Shown piece by piece: positions 16,491-25,525 of a stretch of DNA of 64,000 bases. The position numbers and the translations under genes are program-made. Numbering within the stretch: the first letter of the stretch is position 1; the number at the start of each line of letters is the position of its first letter. Under the pieces are notes generated by a model that worked only from the letters and a program-made list of their open reading frames with translations, searched no databases and was not told where the DNA came from. This DNA is from CAYJGJ01 sp964367585. GTDB taxonomy: Bacteria; Bacillota; Clostridia; Peptostreptococcales; Anaerovoracaceae. The stretch covers positions 558,001-622,000 of the forward strand of contig CAYIYH010000001.1 of assembly GCA_964367585.1 (NCBI GenBank), read 5' to 3'.

Positions 16491-17261
16491 TTAGAAACGC
16501 AATGACATGCAGCTCAATCCGCCGTCAAGTTTTCTATATTCAGAAGTGTCACAAAGTATTACTTCGTATCCTTCATCTTGGATTAATTTTGTTACTCCAG
16601 GGTATCCTTCAGGAACTATTACTTTTCCATTCATCCAGATGCAGTTAGCTGCATATTCTTCACCTTCAGGAATGATGATTTTTTTATAGTTTGCGAATTC
16701 TTCTTTTTCGATAAATTCTCCAGATACAAGCATGATGTTGTTTTCGATATAATTAACGCCTGTCTTTAAGTGAAGAACTTCGGAAAGAGGAACAAGAGAA
16801 GCTGTCATGTTGAATTTAGCAAGGATATCAGCAAATTGTTTGAATCCTTCTTCATTAGTTCTTGCCGAAAGACCTACATAAAAATGGTCACCTACCATCA
16901 TTACATCTCCGCCGTCTAAAAGCCCGGGAGAAGTTATGAAGAATATTTTGTCATCGCTAAAGAACTTTTTAACTGCAGGTAGTATATGATCTTTTTCACC
17001 ATTTCTTGATTCTGCACCAGGGTTAGCTATAATAGCGCATTCTCTAGTGATTACTGCAGGGTCTTCCACAAATACTGAATCGGGATAATCCGCAAGTGGC
17101 TCTAGTACTTCTACTCCAACGCCGCATTGTTTTAGGCACTCGATATAGTGTGCATGTTGTTTTTGAGCTAATTCAAAGTCAGGTTTTCCTGGATACAATC
17201 CACTTGTAATTCCGTCTACCAATGCTGGGCATGGTTTTCTTACGATTGTGTTTTTAAACAT
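16491..17261 (-). CDS. Dimethylargininase-like amidinohydrolase (DDAH/arginine deiminase superfamily)
   Basis: A 256-residue guanidine-group hydrolase with the DDAH layout. It begins FKNTIVRKPCPALVDGITS, contains DSVFVEDPAVI (about residues 62-72, substrate-binding acids) and the loop DGGDV (about 117-121), and has the catalytic His in EVLHLKTGV (about 163-171). It ends KLDGGLSCMSLRF, with the nucleophilic Cys eight or fewer residues from the terminus. The enzyme class converts methylated arginine or a related guanidino compound to citrulline plus an amine. A bacterial anaerobe may use another substrate, so the label is by family only. Start ATG 17261 follows AAAGGAGAG. A GntR gene lies downstream. 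Confidence 0.82.
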   Translation of the reverse strand: MFKNTIVRKPCPALVDGITSGLYPGKPDFELAQKQHAHYIECLKQCGVGVEVLEPLADYPDSVFVEDPAVITRECAIIANPGAESRNGEKDHILPAVKKFFSDDKIFFITSPGLLDGGDVMMVGDHFYVGLSARTNEEGFKQFADILAKFNMTASLVPLSEVLHLKTGVNYIENNIMLVSGEFIEKEEFANYKKIIIPEGEEYAANCIWMNGKVIVPEGYPGVTKLIQDEGYEVILCDTSEYRKLDGGLSCMSLRF

Positions 17262-17427
17262 GATTAATACTCTCCTTTACAATTAAACAGTGTTAATAAA
17301 ATAATAGATTCATTGCACGGTACGATAATATATTGCACCCGCACTTTGTAGTGAATAGGTTATACAACGATGATGCACGATTTATTTTGAATTTCGGATG
17401 TCGCAATATATACTTTGCATCCACATG

Positions 17428-17453
17428 TTGTATACTGTATACAATATACAGTA
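17428..17453. promoter_or_regulatory. Double palindrome, candidate GntR operator
   Basis: TTGTATACTGTATACAA (17428-17444) is an 8+1+8 perfect palindrome. It overlaps a second one, TACTGTATA-CAA-TATACAGTA (17433-17453), also perfect. GTATAC half-sites are typical of GntR/FCD regulators, and one is encoded 1.3 kb away. The site sits between the dimethylargininase-like gene and the ilvE promoter and could serve either. The rest of the 17262-17624 gap holds only the ilvE promoter. Confidence 0.5.
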
Positions 17454-17545
17454 CATCGAAGTTCTTGTCAAGCCATATTGTAAAATATTTTACTATTTTA
17501 TCTTGTGTGTCAATACATATGTCACACTATTCTTGCGATTCTCTG

Positions 17546-17573
17546 TTGAAAAATACCGCAAGTATGCTATAAT
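17546..17573 (+). promoter_or_regulatory. Sigma-A promoter of ilvE
   Basis: TTGAAA (17546-17551) and TATAAT (17568-17573) are 16 bases apart, 50 bases before the ilvE start codon. Confidence 0.65.
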
Positions 17574-17624
17574 AAAATAAAAATAAAGTATTTCAAAACA
17601 TAATGTTGCAAGGGGGCAAAACAA

Positions 17625-18689
17625 ATGACATTTACAATCACTAAAACAAACACACCAATTCAAAAACCTGATCAATCAAACTTAACTTTTGGAAAAGATT
17701 TTACTGATCATATGTTTACAATGGATTACTCTCCTGATAAAGGCTGGCATGATGGTCAAATCTTGCCTTTTGGACCGCTTTCTTTAGCGCCGTCTGCACT
17801 TGTTTTTCACTACGGACAATCCCTTTTCGAGGGGCTCAAAGCGTATAAGACGAGTGATGGACGAATTCTATTATTTAGGCCTGACATGAATGCAAAGCGC
17901 TCAAATAATTCAGCAAGTAGAATGTGTATGCCCAAAATGGATGAAGAGTTGTATGTAAAAGCTATCAAGGAGCTAGTATCTCTTGAAAGAGACCACATTC
18001 CGACTGCGCCCGGTACGTCATTATATATTAGACCATTTATGTTTGCGACAGACAGGCTATTATCGGTTCACGCATCGGATACTTATAAGTTTGTTATCAT
18101 CCTAAGCCCAGTTGGACAATATTATTCCAAAGGCTTATCTCCGACAAAATTATGGGTTGAGCAAAACTATATTCGTTCTGCGCATGGTGGGACTGGTGAG
18201 ACAAAATGTGCAGGAAACTATGGTTGTGGGTTGATAGCACAGGAGGAATCTGCAACAAGAGGATTTGACCAAATATTGTGGCTTGATGCAAAAGAACATA
18301 AATACGTAGAAGAAGTTGGTTCATCGAACGTATTTTTCGTAATTGGCGATGAAGTTATTACGCCACCACTTTCTGGAACCATACTTCCAGGAATTACACG
18401 AGATTCGGTACTTCAACTATTAAAATCTCAAGGATACAAAGTTTCAGAAAGAAAACTGACGATAGATGAAGTCCTCTCTGCAATTGAAGAAGGTAAACTA
18501 AAAGAAGCTTTTGGAACTGGCACTGCCGCAGTAATATCGGCAGTTGGAGTATTACATTACAATGGGGTTGACTATGTGATTAACAACAATGAAGTTGGAG
18601 AGATAACCAAAAACACATATGATACAATAAGAGGAATACAAATAGGTGAGCTTGAAGACAGGTTTAATTGGACAATAGAGGTAAAATAG
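17625..18689 (+). CDS. ilvE: Branched-chain amino acid aminotransferase
   Basis: The 354-residue PLP enzyme interconverts Leu, Ile and Val with their 2-oxo acids using glutamate. It is of the longer class II type: FGKDFTDHMFTMDYSPDKGW early, HYGQSLFEGLKAYKTSDGRI (about residues 62-81), the PLP lysine in GGTGETKCAGNYG (about residue 198), and SGTILPGITRDSVLQL (about 252-267). The gene has its own promoter and a structured terminator and is not linked to ilv or leu biosynthetic genes, so it may serve amino acid catabolism as much as synthesis. ATG 17625 lies behind AAGGGGGC. Confidence 0.93.
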   Translation: MTFTITKTNTPIQKPDQSNLTFGKDFTDHMFTMDYSPDKGWHDGQILPFGPLSLAPSALVFHYGQSLFEGLKAYKTSDGRILLFRPDMNAKRSNNSASRMCMPKMDEELYVKAIKELVSLERDHIPTAPGTSLYIRPFMFATDRLLSVHASDTYKFVIILSPVGQYYSKGLSPTKLWVEQNYIRSAHGGTGETKCAGNYGCGLIAQEESATRGFDQILWLDAKEHKYVEEVGSSNVFFVIGDEVITPPLSGTILPGITRDSVLQLLKSQGYKVSERKLTIDEVLSAIEEGKLKEAFGTGTAAVISAVGVLHYNGVDYVINNNEVGEITKNTYDTIRGIQIGELEDRFNWTIEVK

Positions 18690-18728
18690 CTTATTAATAA
18701 CCAACTATTCATATATCAGGAATTACAA

Positions 18729-18804
18729 GGCGGTGATATGGAAAGCCACTCGATGTTAGTTTAAATCCTAACAGATGTAGTGTCTACCCATATTATCGCT
18801 TTTT
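18729..18804 (+). ncRNA. Multi-helix structured RNA or terminator after ilvE
   Basis: GCGGTGATATGG (18730-18741) pairs with CCATATTATCGC (18788-18799) over 12 pairs including two G-U, followed by a T-run (18800-18804). Inside, TGTTAG (18754-18759) pairs perfectly with CTAACA (18768-18773) and CACT (18747-18750) with AGTG (18779-18782). An ordinary terminator has no such inner helices. It could be a small RNA released from the ilvE transcript or an elaborate terminator. I do not recognise the family. Confidence 0.5.
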
Positions 18805-18858
18805 CTATTGCATTTTATTCGTACTATTTTTCGCATGAAATCATCAAATTAAGTACAA

Positions 18859-21804
18859 CTACTCGACATCTATTTCAAATTGCTTTTTATCTGTGAGCAG
18901 ATTTCTAAAATCAGTCTCACTCATCGGTTTTGCGAAGTAGTAGCCTTGTGCATAGTCACATCCCATGCCTTTAATCCACTGCGCCTGTGTTGCCGTTTCA
19001 ACTCCCTCCGCAACGACTTCCATGTTTAAATGCTTTGCCATGCTGAGCACGTCGCTTATTACTGCAGCATTTCTTGTATCTCTTTCTTTAAAATCGAAAA
19101 ATGCCTTGTCAAGCTTTAAAATATCCGCTTCAATGTTAGATAATCTATTCAGCGAAGATACTCCTGCACCAAAGTCGTCTATTGAAATTGAAAATCCCGT
19201 CTCCTTTAACTGCTTGACCACATCAAGAAACAGAGGGGTATCAGTTTCAACTGCACTCTCAGTTAATTCCAATTCTATATATTCAGGATTAATTTCATAC
19301 CTAGTTGTTATTTCACAAATTTTATCTACAATATTCTCAGCTAATATAGTATGTGAAGATAGATTTACTGAAATTCGCGGAATATCCATATTCTCGTTGT
19401 TTTCACTAATATATTTACATACTTTATCCAACACATATAAATCTAAATGTATAATTGTTCCATTATCCTCAAAAATTGGAATGAAATCATTAGGATATAT
19501 CATTTTCTCTGCTTTTGGTTTCCATCGGACTAATGCTTCCGCCCCACTAACTTTCAATGTAGCAAAATCTATTTTAGGTTGATATTCGACGACAAATTCT
19601 TGACTGTCAAATGCCTCATCTATTCGAAATAAGATACTCGTCTTATTATTATATTCTTTTTTCATTTTCTCATCAAAAGTAATAAAGGTAGTCTTACGAG
19701 TTTTTTTCCCCGCCAGTCTTGCAGCGTATGCATGTCCAATGATAGTAGTTATCTTTTCTTCGGGGTCATCTATAATCACATTGCCAAACGACATAGTCGC
19801 CTCGAATTTATCGTTAATTACTTTCTTTATATTCGGAAGAAACCCTTTTTCATATATTTCCTGAAGTGTTCCTCCTTCATTTACGCGTCGCAAAATTAGG
19901 AATTGTTCAGCAGTTCTCCTGCTTATTTTTACATCTGTACCCGCAAAAGTTTTCTTCATTGTATCTGCCATTGCAAGAATAACTTCTGTACCTTTTTCTG
20001 CGCTAAAGTAGGTATTAATATTTTTGAACATATCTATGTCAAATACAATTAATTCATATTCACCCGGAGCTGCATCTTTAAGAATATTGGCCATAGCATC
20101 TCTAAATGTGTGTGGCGCCAAAAATCCCGTAAGTGGTTCTGTATTATATGATTGAATTAATGCTTCTTTTTTCTTTATTTGATCATGATAATAAAGAGCT
20201 ATAAAGCCTATCATGACAATAAATACGAAAAATACAAAATAATACCAGTATTTTCCAGCAAATTGTAAAAAGGTTAATTCTTTATCCGGAAGAAAATCAT
20301 TAGCGGAAGCTTCAATTATCGTTTTGTACTCTGTATTTGAAATCTGATCAAGCATGGCATTAATAATCGAGAGGTATGTATCAGCAATATTATCATTAAG
20401 TAGATATTGCATATGTACTTCAGTGTTCGCACTCAATGTAACACTATCCGTATTTTCGAGATAAATCTCCGCATATGTAAGAGAGCTCTCGGTGGAAAGT
20501 AGCATGTCAAGTTCACCCGCAGCAAGATTGTCAAGCATTTGATGCCAATCATCATAAAAAATGAATGTTGCTTCAGGATACATTTCATCAAATGATGTAA
20601 AATCCACTGTCAAATATGGCAAAGTTCCAATTTTCAAATTTGATTCTGTGAGTTGCTGTTCTTCGTAATTATTTTCGTATAAATCATTATTTATCTGTGC
20701 GAAAAGCGGCATAACATAATACGACTCGGTAGTAATATAATAATCCCAAATATTTTCATCCTGTCCATACAAAGTAAGCAATAAGTCATAATTACTATAC
20801 TCACTAAGTGGGTCATCGAGGGAATAAGGATGATAATTTACTTCAAAGTCGAACCGTTCGGCAAAGTAATTGAGAGTATGAACCATAGATCCATCTGGAA
20901 ATCCATCCTCATTCATAAATGAAATTGGCGCATAATCCGCAATATAACCAACCTCAAGAGGTCTACTCTGTAAAGTTTCAATCTCTGATCTCATCAAGCC
21001 GCGATGTGTAATTTCAAGATTTTTAGCCACATATTTTTCTTCGAGTTCTAAGAAAAAGTTCCCTTCTGTCGCAACAATATCATAGAATATTACATCTATA
21101 GTATCAAGTAATTCCTTATTTTCAAAAGTTACATTGAGAAAGTAATTATATACACCAACATCGAGAACATTATTTAACTCCTCTATATCTCTGTGCTCCG
21201 AATATCCTAAAACAAAATCAGTATCTAGCTCGGTATAGTTATGTGCCTGTCCATATACATATTCAAAAGAAAATCCCAAACTTTCCGCCATCGAACTAAA
21301 ACGCTCATTAGCGATGTTTCCTTCAAATGTAGCAACCGTTTTACCGTCTATTGCTTCGTAATCTGCATATAGCATATCCAAATCATCGGTCATTAAAGAA
21401 ACATATGTTTTGCTGTATTGGGATTGAGAATATAATATTTTCTCGGCTCTTTCATCTGTTTTCGGATGAAAGGCCGTCAAGTCCACATCTCCATTTTGCA
21501 AAGCTTCGATTCCATCTCCTTCTATTGGAATATACTCAAACTCTAGATCGCTCACTTCCTCTATTTTCTCAAAGATTTCGACTCCATAGCCTTTGTTGTT
21601 TATGCTATCAATTTCATTTGCAAAAGACGTAAACGATGTATAGTAGCCCACTCTTATTGGTTTAGAAAAATCGAAAGATGAAGTGCTAGCACTTGTCTCA
21701 TTTCCCCATGCCTCATACTTCAAAAATGACACACTAATAAGAGATGTAACAATAGTGATTGTTAGAATGCAAATGAAATAATAGATGTTAAATTTCTTAT
21801 ACAT
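18859..21804 (-). CDS. Sensory c-di-GMP phosphodiesterase: two substrate-binding domains, degenerate GGDEF, EAL
   Basis: This 981-residue membrane protein has an N-terminal membrane anchor (residues 8-30) and then two extracellular domains of the bacterial solute-binding type (about 45-265 and 275-515), the first with FDFSKPIRVGYYTSF. A membrane segment (about 528-550) leads to the cytoplasm. The GGDEF domain (about 570-715) has RTAEQF in place of GGDEF, so it should not make c-di-GMP. The EAL domain (about 735-975) keeps GAEALVRW, the NLS motif, ELTESAV, IDDFGAGVSSLNRL, KLDKAFF and EGVET, so it should hydrolyse c-di-GMP. It probably links an amino-acid-like external ligand to c-di-GMP level. 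It stands 61 bases beyond the PAP2 gene. Confidence 0.88.
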   Translation of the reverse strand: MYKKFNIYYFICILTITIVTSLISVSFLKYEAWGNETSASTSSFDFSKPIRVGYYTSFTSFANEIDSINNKGYGVEIFEKIEEVSDLEFEYIPIEGDGIEALQNGDVDLTAFHPKTDERAEKILYSQSQYSKTYVSLMTDDLDMLYADYEAIDGKTVATFEGNIANERFSSMAESLGFSFEYVYGQAHNYTELDTDFVLGYSEHRDIEELNNVLDVGVYNYFLNVTFENKELLDTIDVIFYDIVATEGNFFLELEEKYVAKNLEITHRGLMRSEIETLQSRPLEVGYIADYAPISFMNEDGFPDGSMVHTLNYFAERFDFEVNYHPYSLDDPLSEYSNYDLLLTLYGQDENIWDYYITTESYYVMPLFAQINNDLYENNYEEQQLTESNLKIGTLPYLTVDFTSFDEMYPEATFIFYDDWHQMLDNLAAGELDMLLSTESSLTYAEIYLENTDSVTLSANTEVHMQYLLNDNIADTYLSIINAMLDQISNTEYKTIIEASANDFLPDKELTFLQFAGKYWYYFVFFVFIVMIGFIALYYHDQIKKKEALIQSYNTEPLTGFLAPHTFRDAMANILKDAAPGEYELIVFDIDMFKNINTYFSAEKGTEVILAMADTMKKTFAGTDVKISRRTAEQFLILRRVNEGGTLQEIYEKGFLPNIKKVINDKFEATMSFGNVIIDDPEEKITTIIGHAYAARLAGKKTRKTTFITFDEKMKKEYNNKTSILFRIDEAFDSQEFVVEYQPKIDFATLKVSGAEALVRWKPKAEKMIYPNDFIPIFEDNGTIIHLDLYVLDKVCKYISENNENMDIPRISVNLSSHTILAENIVDKICEITTRYEINPEYIELELTESAVETDTPLFLDVVKQLKETGFSISIDDFGAGVSSLNRLSNIEADILKLDKAFFDFKERDTRNAAVISDVLSMAKHLNMEVVAEGVETATQAQWIKGMGCDYAQGYYFAKPMSETDFRNLLTDKKQFEIDVE

Positions 21805-21865
21805 TTGTCATATATTCCTTTCACTTATTCGTAAAAAATCTTAACCGAAATATGGAAATAAATAA

Positions 21866-22519
21866 TTAGCTATGCCATTTTTTTGTTATAAAAGAAGCTA
21901 AAATATAAGCAACGATATAAAAAACAATTCCTCCAAGTATGTCTACAAAGGCATGTTGTTTTAAAAACACAGTTGCCGCAACTATCAAAATACACATTAT
22001 CGTCGAGGCGATTTTAATAGGCAAATTATTCTTCAAGCTCTCACTTTGCAGTATGCTTACTCCAACCGTAATTGAGCCAATAACGTGCATGCTAGGAAAC
22101 ACATTTGTGTTAGTATCAAAATCATATATAAATGCGACGATGAAAGTAGCAATATTTTCTCTTGGGAATACATCTGGACGAAGTTCTTGCCCGGTAGGAA
22201 CGAAAGAAATAAATAATAATGCAAGAAAAAAACCAATCCACATTGTGAGCATATATTTTTCAAATGCCTTTTCTTCTTTGACAAGGTAGTACATACCTAC
22301 AGAAACCATGTACACAAACCACAACATATACGGTATAATAAACCATTCGAAAAATGGTATTAGATGGTCGATTGTCTCTGGAACAATATAATACTCATCG
22401 ACATGCACTTCTTCAAGTATCATATACCATGTCAAATGGATAGGAAGATATGCTACCAACCAAAATTGGCGCTTGGACAAATTTTTCATTTTATTTTTAA
22501 ACTGCTGAAGAAAACTCAT
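21866..22519 (-). CDS. PAP2-family membrane phosphatase
   Basis: A 217-residue membrane protein with about five or six membrane segments. The PAP2 motifs NVFPSMHV (SxMH form) and KQHAFVDILGG (xxHxxxD form) lie near residues 138-145 and 190-200. Relatives dephosphorylate lipid phosphates or take part in inositol-lipid synthesis. I chose ATG 22519, preceded by AAAGGAG with six bases between, rather than a start 24 bases upstream that would overlap the previous gene. It follows the PlsC-like gene by 10 bases, so both belong to one lipid-related operon. Confidence 0.82.
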   Translation of the reverse strand: MSFLQQFKNKMKNLSKRQFWLVAYLPIHLTWYMILEEVHVDEYYIVPETIDHLIPFFEWFIIPYMLWFVYMVSVGMYYLVKEEKAFEKYMLTMWIGFFLALLFISFVPTGQELRPDVFPRENIATFIVAFIYDFDTNTNVFPSMHVIGSITVGVSILQSESLKNNLPIKIASTIMCILIVAATVFLKQHAFVDILGGIVFYIVAYILASFITKKWHS

Positions 22520-22529
22520 TATTACTCCT

Positions 22530-23315
22530 TTATTCACTTTCATTATGACTTAGAAACTTCCAATATGCAAGGTCGTCTTCAATAAATTCAGGATAAAATT
22601 GATAGAATTCATTTTGGACGTACGGAATAGTTTCATGAGGACCAAGTTCAACTGCTAATGCAGTTATTTTTTCTTTTAATTCTTCGACAATTCTTTTTTT
22701 CTCTTCATTTTTATTGTTGTTACTATCATATATTACAGGTTGCCCAACGCAAATCACCCTAATGTTTTTAGGCATATATGTAGGGTAAAATTTTAAATCC
22801 TTGCCTGTTTTAGAGTAATATAGTCTTGCAAGAGAAACAAATCCATCACTGAATTCATTGATGAATTCATTATATTTTCTATGGCATTCCGGAAATATTA
22901 CAACACTTTTTCCTTCTATTAATGCAGTTATACTTTCATTAAAAGTCTCTTTAATTCTCATATTGCTGCGGTTTACAAATATATAATTTTCATTTCCATC
23001 AAAAATTGGACGCAATATCAGCATTGTTAAGCGCGAAATAATTCGCCATAGCTTCTTTGACCTTTTTGATCTTCCATTATAAAAGTCATGGAAAATATAA
23101 TTGCTAGCAGTTTCCTTATTTAATAAGTCTGCAATGGTCCATATTCGCTTGGGCAAATCGATATACAGCTCCGCAGCGACAGGGCCTAAGATCCCCGAAT
23201 GATTTGAAATAAAAATAGCTGGTTCTATTATTTCTTCTTTATATTTCACATCACGTCTTGGGTAGACAATTTTAGCAATGAGTTTTATTACATCATAATA
23301 CGTCTTGTTCTTCAT
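22530..23315 (-). CDS. PlsC-like phospholipid acyltransferase
   Basis: The protein has about 261 residues and resembles 1-acylglycerol-3-phosphate acyltransferases. Motif I reads FISNHSGILGP, with the catalytic His but without the usual Asp of HX4D. Motif III reads VVIFPECHRKYN instead of the common FPEGTRS, and motif II is probably YIFVNRSNMR. These departures suggest an altered acceptor or reduced activity. The start is uncertain: ATG 23315 has only a weak AAAGAAG site, and a TTG 18 bases upstream is also possible. The gene overlaps the end of the E2-like gene by 23 bases and is followed by a PAP2 phosphatase. Confidence 0.72.
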   Translation of the reverse strand: MKNKTYYDVIKLIAKIVYPRRDVKYKEEIIEPAIFISNHSGILGPVAAELYIDLPKRIWTIADLLNKETASNYIFHDFYNGRSKRSKKLWRIISRLTMLILRPIFDGNENYIFVNRSNMRIKETFNESITALIEGKSVVIFPECHRKYNEFINEFSDGFVSLARLYYSKTGKDLKFYPTYMPKNIRVICVGQPVIYDSNNNKNEEKKRIVEELKEKITALAVELGPHETIPYVQNEFYQFYPEFIEDDLAYWKFLSHNESE

Positions 23316-24201
23316 CTTCTTTTTCCATTTCAAGTGAAACTGTCAAATTATCAGGTTCAAATGGTATTGTCAAATGCTCAGGATTTTTGAGATATCTTTG
23401 AAATAATCTAAATGCTAAAGCGAGATTATACCCATCACAAATTCGTTCATCTACGGTAACACATATTGCTATGTGCTTTTCTTCTTTAAAATTTCCATTT
23501 TTATCTGCGACTACTTTTTTGAATTTAGAACCAAATGTCATAAACATGCTTGCAGTACCTACATCAAACAGGTGATGTTTTACAGGTTGAATTCCAATTG
23601 AACCTAGGTTTGCGATATAAGCACTAGCGTGAAATGGACTAAGCTTTATAATTTTGGCGGGAAGTAGTCCTCTATTATCTAAAAATAAGATCATACATAC
23701 AATCATAGACTGAATAAATCCCGGTGTGGCAGAAATTATTTTTTCGAAAACTTCCGTGTCGTTCACTTGCGACAATCCTCTATTTTCCTGTATAATCTCT
23801 TGCAATTTATTATGCACATCAAACACTGTCGCAGTAGGTTCAAATTCAACCTTAATTGTGGCTTCCGGTGCGTTTTCTGACATTTCCTTCTTTATCGTCA
23901 TTGCGAATTCAATTGTATTTTTTGCGTAGTTCTTTTTTCCAATAATAAATCTATGGATAGTTGGTTTTTTTGCATATACTCTTACAAGCGATGCGATAAT
24001 AATGTCCATGATCGAAATTTTTATCCCCGCTTGTCGATGTTTTTTTATAAATTCTTCTATATGTGAAGCAGGCATCTCAAATTCAAAAAAAATCTGAGAT
24101 CCAGTCCTTGTCTTAAGTAAATGCGGCATTACAGTAAACAATGGATCTAAATCTCTGATGCGTTTTCCATCAGATCTATCACCTAGTTTTCTTCTTGACA
24201 T
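23293..24201 (-). CDS. E2-fold acyltransferase-like protein without lipoyl domain
   Basis: This 302-residue protein has the catalytic-domain fold of 2-oxoacid dehydrogenase E2 acyltransferases, related to chloramphenicol acetyltransferase. The fold shows in MDIIIASLVRVYAKKP (about residues 65-80) and the closing region HIAICVTVDERICDGYNLALA. There is no lipoyl or peripheral-subunit-binding domain. In true E2 proteins the motif is DHRxxDG; here it is DERICDG, so the catalytic His is Glu. No E1 or E3 gene is nearby. The next genes encode a PlsC-like acyltransferase and a PAP2 phosphatase, pointing to a lipid or envelope role. Confidence 0.75.
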   Translation of the reverse strand: MSRRKLGDRSDGKRIRDLDPLFTVMPHLLKTRTGSQIFFEFEMPASHIEEFIKKHRQAGIKISIMDIIIASLVRVYAKKPTIHRFIIGKKNYAKNTIEFAMTIKKEMSENAPEATIKVEFEPTATVFDVHNKLQEIIQENRGLSQVNDTEVFEKIISATPGFIQSMIVCMILFLDNRGLLPAKIIKLSPFHASAYIANLGSIGIQPVKHHLFDVGTASMFMTFGSKFKKVVADKNGNFKEEKHIAICVTVDERICDGYNLALAFRLFQRYLKNPEHLTIPFEPDNLTVSLEMEKEDEEQDVL

Positions 24202-24258
24202 AAACTATGAATCCTTTCGCTATTTTTACTACGTGGTTATGTTTATTATTGTATTATC

Positions 24259-25386
24259 TCAGTTGGTAGGCAATGCCCTTTTTTTATCTTCTCTAGCCTT
24301 CATATTATCTTTTAGAAGTACGTATATCACACTAAAAATAGGAACGGCTAACAAAATACCTAGCAGTCCACCCAAAGCACCACCGACTGTAATTGCAAAA
24401 AGAACGCACATCGGTGGAATTCCGACCCTTCCGCCCATTACATGTGGATAAATGAGATTTCCCTCAACTTGTTGTAGGATAAGGACAAAAATCATGAATA
24501 CAAGAGAATCCATAGGGCTTACCATAAGAATCAGCGCAGCACCTAAGAAAAATCCTATCAATGGACCTAAAATCGGAATTAATGAGGTAAATCCAATCAA
24601 CGATCCAATCATCGATGCATAAGGCAGTTGAAGAATTGTCATTCCTATTATGCATAACGTGCCCAGAATAAATGCTTCAAGGCATTGTCCCATGATAAAA
24701 CTTTTAAATGTTGTATTTATCACATCGAAAAAATAGAATATTTTATTACGGAATTTGCCAAGATATATTTCAACAAAACGCGCACACTGTACCGAAATTT
24801 TTTCTTTTGATATCAAAAAATACAGTGCAAGGATGAATCCAACCGCTCCATTAACGAAACCATTTGCAATGTTGCCGATTGTCGATACTGTTCCGTCAAG
24901 CAAGACTACAATTTCCGATTCAAAAGTTGCATATAATCTCGATATCATCGATTCCCAATCCGACTCTATGAGAAATTCAGCAATTGGAGGTGCAAGATAT
25001 TTTTCGTATTCAGCAATAAAAAGAGTGAACTCCTCGTATGCCGCAGGGAAAACCTCTCCCACAGCACGTATGTTCTCTATAAGCTGTGGAACAACGAGAA
25101 TTCCTAGCACTACCAAAACAGCTACTATCGATAGAATTGCAGTGATTAGACTTATTATCCTAGTGATTCTTTCATTATTAACGAGTTTCTTTAAATGACG
25201 CTCAAAAAATGACATTGGAATATTAATTGCAAACGCAAAAGCAATCCCAATTATTAGCGGCATTATAAGCGCAATAATCGAAATTGAAAAATCGATAAGA
25301 TCATATCGTTCCGATAGTAAAAAATTCAAACCAACTCCGAAGCAAACTACCAATATTATTCTTTTGTAAGTTATTTCGTTTTTCAT
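24259..25386 (-). CDS. AI-2E family transporter
   Basis: A 375-residue membrane protein of the AI-2E (PerM/TqsA-like) family. The N-terminal hydrophobic pairs (about residues 10-50 and 62-85) are followed by an extracellular stretch, and the C-terminal conserved block GSLIGFTSLIPILGPLIGFF (about 251-270) and GNLIYPHVMGGRVGIPPM identify it. Family members export autoinducer-2 or act as Na+/H+ antiporters or small-molecule exporters; I cannot choose. It precedes the E2-like gene by 57 bases on the same strand and may be the first gene of that operon. Confidence 0.87.
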   Translation of the reverse strand: MKNEITYKRIILVVCFGVGLNFLLSERYDLIDFSISIIALIMPLIIGIAFAFAINIPMSFFERHLKKLVNNERITRIISLITAILSIVAVLVVLGILVVPQLIENIRAVGEVFPAAYEEFTLFIAEYEKYLAPPIAEFLIESDWESMISRLYATFESEIVVLLDGTVSTIGNIANGFVNGAVGFILALYFLISKEKISVQCARFVEIYLGKFRNKIFYFFDVINTTFKSFIMGQCLEAFILGTLCIIGMTILQLPYASMIGSLIGFTSLIPILGPLIGFFLGAALILMVSPMDSLVFMIFVLILQQVEGNLIYPHVMGGRVGIPPMCVLFAITVGGALGGLLGILLAVPIFSVIYVLLKDNMKAREDKKRALPTN

Positions 25387-25525
25387 TATTTCGTACCTTT
25401 ATTACAGATACTATATAATATCATTCTTTGTATAATTAAGCAATACTACCACTATCGATATAGCATCTGAATTAATTGTAACTGGATCTAGTGAAAACAA
25501 GTCAAGAATGCGGTAAGATAACTCT

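Noticed and set aside
17333..17580. Coding sequence before ilvE
   Set aside because: Frames of 60-79 codons exist but cover the promoter and palindromes and have no ribosome site.
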